A stretch of 5,632 bases of DNA from an uncultured Bacilli bacterium. GTDB taxonomy: Bacteria; Bacillota_I; Bacilli_A; RF39; UBA660. Both the position numbers and the translations under genes were made by a program. The DNA lies in assembly GCA_947631135.1 (NCBI GenBank), contig CANRKE010000072.1, positions 1 through 5,632 of the forward strand, given 5' to 3'. The notes beneath the pieces were generated by a model that saw nothing but the letters and a program-made list of their open reading frames with translations, was not told the origin of the DNA and made no database searches. The first letter of the stretch is position 1, and the number at the start of each line of letters is the position of its first letter. This document shows, piece after piece, positions 1 to 5,632 of the stretch.

Positions 1-78
1 CCAATGTTTGTTAATCCTAAATATACAGGATATGAATTTTTTGTTTATAGTTACTTAATGATGTTCTCAAAAAAATAA
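1..78 (+). CDS. C-terminal end of an unidentified upstream gene (partial)
   Basis: The frame from base 1 is open for 25 codons and stops at TAA 76-78. The visible peptide contains NPKYTGYEFFVYSYLMMFSKK, rich in aromatic residues and ending in a basic pair, as many real C-termini do. Frame 2 is also open for 18 codons but closes earlier (56-58), and frame 3 closes almost at once, so frame 1 is the best candidate. I do not recognise the family from this tail, and the N-terminal part lies outside the window. The stop codon falls inside the first copy of the 23-base repeat, so the ATPase unit begins directly against the end of this gene. No hairpin terminator is visible after the stop. With only 25 residues, the coding call itself is moderate. 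Confidence 0.5.
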   Translation, partial: PMFVNPKYTGYEFFVYSYLMMFSKK

Positions 79-140
79 CGGAATAAAATTACAAAATATC
101 ACGGATTGAAATTGACAAAAATCACGGAATAATATAAAAT
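72..140 (+). repeat. Three tandem 23-base direct repeats, core ATCACGGA
   Basis: Three imperfect copies lie head to tail at 72-94, 95-117 and 118-140. Their ACGGA cores start at 78, 101 and 124, an exact 23-base spacing. The cores read ATAACGGAAT, TATCACGGATT and AATCACGGAAT. Copies 1 and 2 also share AAATT followed two bases later by CA. By eye I find no other ACGGA, and no TCCGT, anywhere else in the window, so the motif is specific to the ATPase promoter. There are no unique spacers, so this is not a CRISPR array. The third copy occupies the whole promoter spacer and -10 box, and the second overlaps the -35 box, which suggests operator sites. The copies are asymmetric, so a bound protein would sit in the same orientation three times. 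Confidence 0.75.
112..140 (+). promoter_or_regulatory. Sigma-A type promoter of the AAA ATPase gene
   Basis: A perfect -35 box TTGACA (112-117) is followed by a 17-base spacer and the -10 box TAAAAT (135-140), five of six matches to TATAAT. Transcription would start near 147, giving a leader of about 33 bases before the ATG at 180. It is the clearest promoter in the window. ACGGA of repeat copy 3 lies in the middle of the spacer, and copy 2 ends on the -35 box, so a repeat-binding protein would compete with RNA polymerase. Autoregulation by the ATPase is a guess from position only. Confidence 0.7.
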
Positions 141-179
141 AATAATATAAGTAATTATTAAAAGGAGAGTGATTTTTAT

Positions 180-1460
180 ATGGATATTAAGAATTATAGA
201 AAAAGAATAGTAGATGATAAGATAGAACACTATTTAAAATTATTTGGTGCGATTAGTATTGAAGGTCCAAAGTATTGTGGTAAAACATGGGCTGGTAGAT
301 TTCATTCTAATAGTGAAGTACTTCTACACAAGACAACAGGTGAGTTATCTAATAATGTTGAGCTTGCTAGAATATCACCATCACTAATATTAGAAGGTGA
401 AAAACCTAAATTGATTGACGAATGGCAAGAAGCTACAAACCTATGGGATGAAATTAGAATTGAAGTAGACAAGACTGGATTAAAAGGGCAATATATTTTA
501 ACTGGATCATCTACACCAAATAGAAAAGGAATCGCACACAGTGGAGCTGGTAGATTCGGTAAAATATATTTAAGAACTATGAGCTTATACGAATCAGGTG
601 ATTCTACTGGTGATATATCTTTCGAAGAATTATGCAATAATAAATTGAAACAAAAAATGACAGGTGAAGTTGATTTAAGGAATCTTGCAGGTTTAATAAT
701 TAGAGGTGGATGGCCAGCTAATATAAATTATTCTCCAAAAGATTCTAGTGATGCAATAGAAGAATATATAAAAATAATAATAGATGATGATTTACTTAGA
801 TTAGATGGAGTAAATAGAGATAAACATAAAGTTAAATTATTATTAAAATCTCTTGCAAGAAATGAAAGTACTACTGTATCAAATATGACATTAAAAAAAG
901 ATATAAGTGATATTGACAATGAAAATATCGATATAGATACATTATCATCATATCTAAATGCATTAGATAAATTATATTTACTAGATAATGATGAACCATA
1001 TTCATCTAATATACGTTCCTCAATAAGAGTTAAGCAATCAGAAAAAAGACATTTTGCAGATCCTTCCATAGCTTGTTCATTACTTAATATAAAAGAAGAA
1101 GATAAGTTATTAAATGACTTAGAAACATTTGGATTTTTATTTGAAGCATTAGTAGAGAGAGATTTAAAAATATATGCAGATAGCTTTAATGCAAAATGTT
1201 ATCATTATCAAGATTATCGAAAAAGAAAAATTGATAGTATTATTGAATTAGAAAATGGAAAATGGTGTGCATTTGAAATAAAACTTGGTGCAAATAAAAT
1301 TGATGAAGCTGCAAAAAATTTATTATCAATAAAACAGGATATAGAAAAAGAAAAAGGTAAAGTACCATCTGTTCTTTGTGTAATATGTGGACTATCTAAT
1401 GCAGCATATAAAAGAAAAGATGGTGTATATGTTGTACCAATTACTGCACTAAAACCATAA
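180..1460 (+). CDS. AAA ATPase, AAA_14/DUF4143 family, with PD-(D/E)XK-like C-terminus
   Basis: 426 residues, a usual length for this family. The N-terminal P-loop domain (about 1-165) has Walker A GPKYCGKT (29-36), Walker B LIDE (78-81) and a sensor-1-like YILTGSS (105-111), with R125 in GAGRFGK as a possible arginine finger. The middle has GGWPA (176-180) and a probable winged-helix region (about 213-275), followed by HFADPSIACSLL (291-302), all typical of DUF4143. The C-terminus carries E322 (FGFLFEALVE), D352 (RKRKID) and FEIK (365-368), matching the E...D...ExK layout of a restriction-endonuclease-like fold. Every key residue is intact. Such proteins are abundant and often paralogous in gut bacteria; their cellular role is not settled, and DNA cleavage is not shown here. 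The start is supported by AAAGGAG at 161-167. The gene has its own promoter and a following hairpin terminator. Its first 540 bases are clearly richer in G+C than its middle and than its neighbours. Confidence 0.92.
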   Translation: MDIKNYRKRIVDDKIEHYLKLFGAISIEGPKYCGKTWAGRFHSNSEVLLHKTTGELSNNVELARISPSLILEGEKPKLIDEWQEATNLWDEIRIEVDKTGLKGQYILTGSSTPNRKGIAHSGAGRFGKIYLRTMSLYESGDSTGDISFEELCNNKLKQKMTGEVDLRNLAGLIIRGGWPANINYSPKDSSDAIEEYIKIIIDDDLLRLDGVNRDKHKVKLLLKSLARNESTTVSNMTLKKDISDIDNENIDIDTLSSYLNALDKLYLLDNDEPYSSNIRSSIRVKQSEKRHFADPSIACSLLNIKEEDKLLNDLETFGFLFEALVERDLKIYADSFNAKCYHYQDYRKRKIDSIIELENGKWCAFEIKLGANKIDEAAKNLLSIKQDIEKEKGKVPSVLCVICGLSNAAYKRKDGVYVVPITALKP

Positions 1461-1480
1461 AAATAGGAATTAAAAATTAT

Positions 1481-1512
1481 AAATTACTCATAATAATTAT
1501 GGGTGATTTTTT
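1481..1512 (+). terminator. Hairpin and T-run after the ATPase gene; also holds the next gene's ribosome site
   Basis: Bases 1481-1493 pair with 1497-1509 around a three-base loop, a 13-pair stem with two G-U wobbles and no mismatch. The 3' arm runs into six T (1507-1512). This has the shape of an intrinsic terminator for the ATPase transcript, although the stem is AT-rich with only two G-C pairs. The 3' arm contains GGGTGAT (1501-1507), the Shine-Dalgarno sequence of the dehydrogenase whose ATG begins at 1513. The same hairpin would therefore hide that ribosome site in any read-through transcript. Whether it terminates, blocks translation or does both cannot be told from sequence. Confidence 0.55.
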
Positions 1513-2304
1513 ATGAATATATTAATAACAGGTTCAAGAAGTGGTATAGCACACGATCTTATATTAAAATTAGTAAATAATAAAAAATATAGCAAATATA
1601 AGATATATGCAACTACTCATACAGAAGAACAAAAAGAAAGTTTAGAAGATATTATGAGTAAGTATGATAATGTATTTTGTTTTAAATTAGATATAACTGA
1701 TAAAGAAGATGTAAAATTAATAGAAAATATGGATATTGATATACTTATTTGTAATGCTTCTATTTGTATTGGTGGTTCTATACTGGATATTCCAATTAAT
1801 AGAGTTAGAGAAAATTATGAAGTAAATGTATTTTCAAATTTTAATTTAATACAAAAAGTAGCTAATAAAATGATAGAAAAAAATAAAGGTAAAATAATTA
1901 TAATGGGTTCACTTGCTAGTTTAATACCTATAAACTTTATAGGAATATATGCATCTACTAAATCAGCAATATATATGTTAGCTAAAACTTTATCTAATGA
2001 AATAAAATTAATTAGTGATAAAGTACATGTAATATTAATTGAACCTGGATTATATCATACAGGATTTAATCAAATAATGTTAGAAAACAAATATAAATAT
2101 ATGGATAATTCATGCTTTAAAGATAAAATAAATGAAATAAAAGAAAAAGAAAATTTAATATTTGATATATTAGAAAAGAATGATACTAATTCAATAACTA
2201 GTAAAATATTGGAAGCTATATCATCAAATAAACCAAAATTTATTTATAGAGCTCCAATTACACAGGTAGCTAGTGCGAAAATATATAATTTATTTAAAAG
2301 TTAG
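1513..2304 (+). CDS. Short-chain dehydrogenase/reductase (SDR), NAD(P)-dependent
   Basis: 263 residues, the normal size of a classical SDR: a single Rossmann-fold cytoplasmic oxidoreductase. The cofactor loop TGSRSGIA (6-13) keeps the spaced glycines G7 and G11, but the third glycine is replaced by A13. LDITD (59-63) matches the adenine-ring contact region, and CNAS (80-83) replaces the usual NNAG. The catalytic tetrad is complete: N105, S133 (MGSLAS), Y146 and K150 (YASTK), with serine exactly 13 before tyrosine. EPGLYHTGF (177-185) is the usual PG segment after strand 6. The substrate cannot be inferred; the variant loop and the C-terminal extension (about 190-263) suggest a distinct subfamily. 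The start follows GGGTGAT at five bases and leads straight into the first beta strand. No convincing promoter is visible in the 52 bases upstream, so it may rely on read-through or on a promoter inside the ATPase gene. Confidence 0.9.
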   Translation: MNILITGSRSGIAHDLILKLVNNKKYSKYKIYATTHTEEQKESLEDIMSKYDNVFCFKLDITDKEDVKLIENMDIDILICNASICIGGSILDIPINRVRENYEVNVFSNFNLIQKVANKMIEKNKGKIIIMGSLASLIPINFIGIYASTKSAIYMLAKTLSNEIKLISDKVHVILIEPGLYHTGFNQIMLENKYKYMDNSCFKDKINEIKEKENLIFDILEKNDTNSITSKILEAISSNKPKFIYRAPITQVASAKIYNLFKS

Positions 2305-2336
2305 AATATGTAAAATATTTAATAAATTGAATATAT

Positions 2337-2367
2337 TTAATTAGGTGAGATTCATGAATCTAATTAA
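2337..2367 (+). promoter_or_regulatory. Ribosome site and start codon of the symporter inside an inverted repeat
   Basis: AGGTGAG (2343-2349) precedes the ATG at 2354 by four bases and decides the start: an alternative GTG at 2345 lies inside this ribosome site. Bases 2337-2343 pair perfectly with 2361-2367, and 2349-2352 pair with 2357-2360, so the hairpin would leave GGUGA (2344-2348) as a bulge and put AUG in the four-base loop. GATTCATGAATC (2349-2360) is a perfect 12-base palindrome. The stems are almost entirely A-U and would be weak. A role in translation control is speculative. Confidence 0.4.
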
Positions 2368-3604
2368 TAAATTATTATGGTCAATAACTATTGTACTTAT
2401 GATTTTATCAGGTATTTATTATACTGTTAAACTAAAAGGAATTCAATTTAAATTAGGTAATATAATTAAATCAATCAAAAACAATGATAATAGTAAAATT
2501 ACACCATTTCAAACTTTATCTATGACATTAGCTGGAAGAATTGGTGTAGGTTCATTATCTGGAGTCGCACTATCTATATATTTAGGTGGTGAAGGAACAA
2601 TATTATGGATGTGGATAATATCGTTTATCGTTTGTCCATTATCATATTTAGAAAGCTATTTAGCTAATCATTATCATATAAAAATTAATAATGAATATAT
2701 AGGTGGTCCAGCTTTTTATATAAGTAGAGGACTTAACAATAAAAAATTAGCAAGTTTATATGCAGTTATACTTATTATTACATATATCTTTGGTTTTTTA
2801 TCAATACAATCTAATACTATTACTAAAAGTATTACTAACTTAATAAATATTAATCCTATTATAATAGGTATAATAATAGGTATTTTATCAACTATAATAA
2901 TGTTTAGAGGAGTAGATAAAATAGGGAAATTTTTAGAAAAATTAGTTCCTATAATGTCTATTACATTCATATTAGCAAGTTTATATATATTAATTATTAA
3001 TTATAGATTATTACCAAATTTATTTTTTAGAATATTTAATAGTGCGTTAAACATTAAATCATTTGGATTTGGAGTAATATCTACATTCATAATAGGAATT
3101 CAACGTGGAATATTTTGTAATGAAGCAGGCTGTGGTACAGGATCTATTGCTAGTGCATCATCATATTCTTCTAATAGTGATAAACAAGGTAAAATACAGA
3201 TGTTTGGTATATATTTTACTACATTAATAATATGTAGTTTAACTGCATTTGTAATAATATTATCAAACTATAATACTAACTTAACTGATATTAATGGAAT
3301 AGAAATTACTAATTATGCGTTTAATTTATTCTTAGGTAATATTGGTAATATTGTAGTATTAATATCTATAATATTATTTGCATTTTCTACTATAATAGCA
3401 GGTTATTATTATAGTGATACCAATTTAAAGTATTTAACTAATTCTTATAAATATAATAATATACTTAAAATTATAACTATTATAGTACTTATATTAAGTA
3501 GTGTAGTTCGTCCATATTATATTTGGAATTTTGTTGATATATTACTCGCAATATTAGCTATAATTAATATTTATTCACTATATAAATTTAGAAATAAATT
3601 ATAA
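2354..3604 (+). CDS. Alanine/glycine:cation symporter family (AGCS) membrane protein
   Basis: 416 residues from the ATG at 2354, slightly short for this family. AGCS proteins use a sodium (or proton) gradient to import alanine or glycine across the cytoplasmic membrane. Family signatures in order: TPFQTLSMTLAG (50-61) running into RIGVGSLSGVA (62-72), GGEGTILWMW (78-87), YIGGPAFYISRG (115-126), RGIFCNEAGCGTGS (251-264) and FAFSTIIAGYYY (342-353). About ten or eleven hydrophobic spans are visible, beginning at about 8-26. Where many alanine carriers have GxGNIxGVA, this protein has GVGSLSGVA, so the substrate or ion site may differ; I recall the GVGSL form as a recurring variant in Firmicutes. 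It lies 49 bases after the dehydrogenase and 54 before dinB, on the same strand, and may share a transcript. A GTG at 2345 would add three residues but overlaps the ribosome site. Amino-acid uptake is well supported; the exact amino acid is not. Confidence 0.9.
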   Translation: MNLINKLLWSITIVLMILSGIYYTVKLKGIQFKLGNIIKSIKNNDNSKITPFQTLSMTLAGRIGVGSLSGVALSIYLGGEGTILWMWIISFIVCPLSYLESYLANHYHIKINNEYIGGPAFYISRGLNNKKLASLYAVILIITYIFGFLSIQSNTITKSITNLININPIIIGIIIGILSTIIMFRGVDKIGKFLEKLVPIMSITFILASLYILIINYRLLPNLFFRIFNSALNIKSFGFGVISTFIIGIQRGIFCNEAGCGTGSIASASSYSSNSDKQGKIQMFGIYFTTLIICSLTAFVIILSNYNTNLTDINGIEITNYAFNLFLGNIGNIVVLISIILFAFSTIIAGYYYSDTNLKYLTNSYKYNNILKIITIIVLILSSVVRPYYIWNFVDILLAILAIINIYSLYKFRNKL

Positions 3605-3658
3605 AATAATTGATTTACAAATTATTGCATGTTAATATATTTATAGGGACTGATGATC

Positions 3659-4840
3659 ATGGATAGATTAATATTTCATATAGATGTTAACAATGCATTT
3701 TTATCGTGGAGTGCGGTTGATATGCTAAAGAATGGATTTAAAAAAGATATAAGGGAAGAAGTATCTGTAATAGGTGGTGATGAAGGAGCAAGACATGGAA
3801 TAGTACTTGCTAAGAGTAATCCTGCTAAAAAGTATGGCATTAAAACTGCTGAAACACTTTATAGTGCTAGAAGAAAATATAAAGATTTAAAAGTATATAA
3901 ACCTAATCATAAAATATATAAACAATTTTCAGATCAATTATATGAATATTTTACTAATTTTTCTCCAAAGATTGAAAGATATTCTATAGATGAATGTTTT
4001 ATAGATATGAGTGGTATGAATTATTTTATAAAAGATCCAATAGAATTTGCTGATAATATGAGAAAGTATATCAAAGAAAATTTTGGCTATACTGTAAATG
4101 TCGGGATAGGTAACAATAAGTTGTGTGCAAAAGTTGCATCTGATTTTGAAAAGCCAGATAAAACACATACATTATTTAATGATGAAATTGAAAATAAACT
4201 GTGGCCTCTTGCTGTTGGAGATTTATTTATGGTTGGTAAAAAAACAGAAACAAAACTTAAACATATGAATATAAATACAGTATTTGAACTTGCTCATACA
4301 CCAGTTGAAATTTTAACTAAAACATTTAAATCCTATGGAATTATATTACATGAATTTGCAAATGGAATAGATGATAGTGAAGTTGTTGATGTAAAACAAG
4401 AATTAAAAGGAATAGGTAATTCTTTAACTTATCCTATAGATATTGAATCATATGATGATATAAAACAAAAATTAATTGAATTATCAAGTATGGTAGGCAC
4501 TAGATTAAGAAATGAAAAAAAATATGCTTATACTGAAACTTTATATGTTAAATATAGTGATTTTACTACATTAACTCATCAAAAGAAATTAAAAAATCCT
4601 ATATCTAATGATGATGAAATATTAAAATATGCATTAGAACTTTTAAAAGATATAGAAATAAAACCTATTAGAAGTATGGGAATAAGACTTAATAATTTAA
4701 CTTTAGAAAAACAAGAACAACTATCTATATTTGATAATGATATAAAAAGAAGTATTAAAAATGATGAATTACAAATTACTTTAGATAAATTAAAGAAAAA
4801 ATATGGAGATAATATAGTAAAAAAAGCTTCAAATAAATAA
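3659..4840 (+). CDS. dinB: DNA polymerase IV, Y-family translesion polymerase
   Basis: 393 residues from the ATG at 3659. It copies past damaged bases in the cytoplasm with low fidelity and no proofreading. The palm/finger part (about 1-165) has the metal-binding D9 (FHIDVNNAF), the catalytic pair D111-E112 (SIDECF) and NVGIGNNKLCAKVASDFEKP (147-165-region signature). F14 is the likely steric gate against ribonucleotides. A helix-hairpin-helix thumb (MVGKKTETKL, 191-200) and a little-finger domain (about 245-348) follow. QLSIF (354-358) is a sliding-clamp binding motif, followed by a 35-residue basic tail, as in Firmicute relatives. All catalytic residues are present. ATG 3653 would add two residues, but AGGGA (3645-3649) is nine bases from 3659 and only three from 3653. 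I see no Bacillus-type LexA box (GAAC-N4-GTTC) in the upstream gap, so SOS control is not evident. Confidence 0.93.
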   Translation: MDRLIFHIDVNNAFLSWSAVDMLKNGFKKDIREEVSVIGGDEGARHGIVLAKSNPAKKYGIKTAETLYSARRKYKDLKVYKPNHKIYKQFSDQLYEYFTNFSPKIERYSIDECFIDMSGMNYFIKDPIEFADNMRKYIKENFGYTVNVGIGNNKLCAKVASDFEKPDKTHTLFNDEIENKLWPLAVGDLFMVGKKTETKLKHMNINTVFELAHTPVEILTKTFKSYGIILHEFANGIDDSEVVDVKQELKGIGNSLTYPIDIESYDDIKQKLIELSSMVGTRLRNEKKYAYTETLYVKYSDFTTLTHQKKLKNPISNDDEILKYALELLKDIEIKPIRSMGIRLNNLTLEKQEQLSIFDNDIKRSIKNDELQITLDKLKKKYGDNIVKKASNK

Positions 4841-4848
4841 TATATATA

Positions 4849-4877
4849 ATTAATGCCATATTAATAATGGTGATAAT
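4849..4877 (+). promoter_or_regulatory. Hairpin covering the ribosome site of the YitT-family gene
   Basis: Bases 4849-4859 pair with 4867-4877 around a seven-base loop. The stem has ten pairs, two of them G-U wobbles, and one A-A mismatch. Its 3' arm holds GGTGAT (4869-4874), the Shine-Dalgarno sequence, and ends directly before the ATG at 4878. There is no T-run, so it does not look like a terminator. The small GCC/GGU clamp is its strongest part. It could be a chance fold in AT-rich DNA. Confidence 0.3.
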
Positions 4878-5632
4878 ATGTCATTAAAATATGATAATCT
4901 TATGAATGATATAAGAAATAATAAAAAATTTAAAAGATATATAATGTTATTTATTGGACTTTTTTTATCTGCACTGTCCTATAATTTATTTTTTGTTCCT
5001 AGTAAAATAGTTGTAGGTGGTGTTAGTGGCCTTGCTATTATATTTGAAGATTTATTTTCTATTAATACATCTACTTTTATCCTAGTAGCAAACATTATAT
5101 TAATTATTATTGGATATTTATTATTAGGTAAATCTAATACAATTAAAAGTATAGTTGGATCACTATTATTTCCTATATTTGCATATCTTACACAAAATAT
5201 TACAAATTATATAAGTATTGAGGGTGTAGATATACTTATGCTTACAGTATTCGGATCTATTATATCTGGTATTGCAGGTGGACTTATATTTAAAGCAGGA
5301 TATAATAGTGGTGGTACAGATATTGTTATGCAAATATGTACAAAGTATTTTAAAATGTCTATCGGTAAAGCTAATTTAATTGTAAATATAATTATTATTT
5401 TATTTTCTGGATTTGTATTTGGTATTAATAATATGTTATATGCAATAATTGCTCTTTATATAATGTCAATATTAAATGATAAAATATTATTAGGTATTGA
5501 TGATAATAAAACTGTATTTATAATTACTAATAAACAAAAAGATATTAAAAAATTCATAATTGAAAAATTAGAACATGGTGTTACTGTATTAAAAAGTAGA
5601 GGAGGTTTTACTAACGAAGGAAGAGATGTATT
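4878..5632 (+). CDS. YitT-family membrane protein (partial, runs off the window)
   Basis: 251 codons are visible and the frame stays open at the window end; relatives are usually about 280-290 residues, so roughly 30-40 are missing. YitT-family proteins are multi-pass membrane proteins with a cytoplasmic C-terminal DUF2179 domain; their biochemical role is poorly defined. After a basic, hydrophilic N-terminus (1-20) come about six or seven hydrophobic spans (near 21-40, 43-58, 65-83, 90-105, 118-137, 166-184, 186-200). FFVPSKIVVGGVSGLAIIF (38-56) and KAGYNSGGTDIVMQ (139-152) are the characteristic family segments. The DUF2179 part starts near 211 (KTVFIITN) and includes GVTVLKSRGGFTNEGRDV (234-251), matching the usual GVT...GGyT pattern. 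The start follows GGTGAT (4869-4874). It lies 37 bases after dinB on the same strand; no terminator separates them. Confidence 0.92.
   Translation, partial: MSLKYDNLMNDIRNNKKFKRYIMLFIGLFLSALSYNLFFVPSKIVVGGVSGLAIIFEDLFSINTSTFILVANIILIIIGYLLLGKSNTIKSIVGSLLFPIFAYLTQNITNYISIEGVDILMLTVFGSIISGIAGGLIFKAGYNSGGTDIVMQICTKYFKMSIGKANLIVNIIIILFSGFVFGINNMLYAIIALYIMSILNDKILLGIDDNKTVFIITNKQKDIKKFIIEKLEHGVTVLKSRGGFTNEGRDV

Noticed and set aside
72..140. Possible CRISPR array
   Set aside because: The repeats are imperfect and directly adjacent with no unique spacers, and they coincide with a promoter; there are no cas genes in the window.
302..637. Open frame of 111 codons on the minus strand
   Set aside because: It lies fully within the ATPase gene, whose motifs are intact, and its translation shows no recognisable domain.
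728..1069. Open frame of 113 codons on the minus strand
   Set aside because: It is antisense to the ATPase gene, of low-complexity Ser/Leu/Ile composition expected from the complement of AT-rich codons.
2316..2340. Inverted AT stretch between dehydrogenase and symporter as a terminator
   Set aside because: Only a short, interrupted A-T stem can be drawn and there is no T-run after it.
2345..2353. GTG start for the symporter, three residues upstream
   Set aside because: The GTG is part of the AGGTGAG ribosome site for the ATG at 2354, and no other ribosome site precedes it.
2716..2970. Open frame of 84 codons on the minus strand
   Set aside because: It is antisense to membrane spans of the symporter; its hydrophobic look reflects the complement of Ile/Asn-rich codons.
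3605..3626. Hairpin after the symporter as a terminator
   Set aside because: The seven-pair stem is entirely A-T and is followed by GCATG rather than a T-run.
3614..3641. Promoter for dinB: TTTACA, 16 bases, TATATT
   Set aside because: The boxes match fairly well, but transcription would start near 3648 and cut off most of the AGGGA ribosome site; such matches are also common by chance in AT-rich DNA.
3938..4168. Open frame of 76 codons on the minus strand
   Set aside because: It is antisense to the catalytic SIDECF region of dinB and has no recognisable features.
180..4840. ATPase, dehydrogenase, symporter and polymerase forming one defence or stress system
   Set aside because: The ATPase is separated by a terminator-like hairpin, and the others are ordinary families with no shared pathway or conserved pairing that I can name.

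Overview
The window is a stretch of very AT-rich bacterial DNA, roughly a quarter G+C by eye. All genes lie on the + strand and are packed closely, with gaps of 37 to 101 bases. Gene content (a YitT-family membrane protein, an AGCS-type amino-acid symporter, a DinB-type polymerase with the VNNAFLSW N-terminus common in low-GC Gram-positives) and base composition suggest a low-GC Firmicute or a gut Mollicutes-like lineage. Tryptophan is written TGG throughout, no gene is interrupted by TGA, and all visible stops are TAA or TAG. This fits the standard bacterial code rather than the TGA=Trp code of mycoplasmas.

Layout: (1) bases 1-78 hold the last 25 codons of an unidentified upstream gene. (2) Bases 72-1512 look like a self-contained unit: three direct repeats with an exact 23-base period and the core ATCACGGA or a close variant, a near-consensus sigma-A promoter (TTGACA, 17 bases, TAAAAT) overlapped by the second and third repeats, an AAA ATPase of the AAA_14/DUF4143 type with a PD-(D/E)XK-like C-terminus, and a hairpin plus T-run that looks like an intrinsic terminator. 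(3) From 1513 onward come four co-directional genes: a short-chain dehydrogenase, an alanine/glycine:cation symporter homologue, DNA polymerase IV, and a YitT-family membrane protein cut off by the window end. These could be co-transcribed, but their functions do not form an obvious pathway.

The most interesting element is the ATPase unit. Its repeat array sits on its own promoter, its Shine-Dalgarno sequence differs in type from those of three of the four downstream genes, and the 5' half of the gene is visibly richer in G+C than its surroundings. The terminator's 3' arm contains the Shine-Dalgarno sequence of the next gene. Start regions of two further genes (symporter and YitT) also fall in predicted hairpins. 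The rest looks like ordinary chromosomal housekeeping or accessory content.
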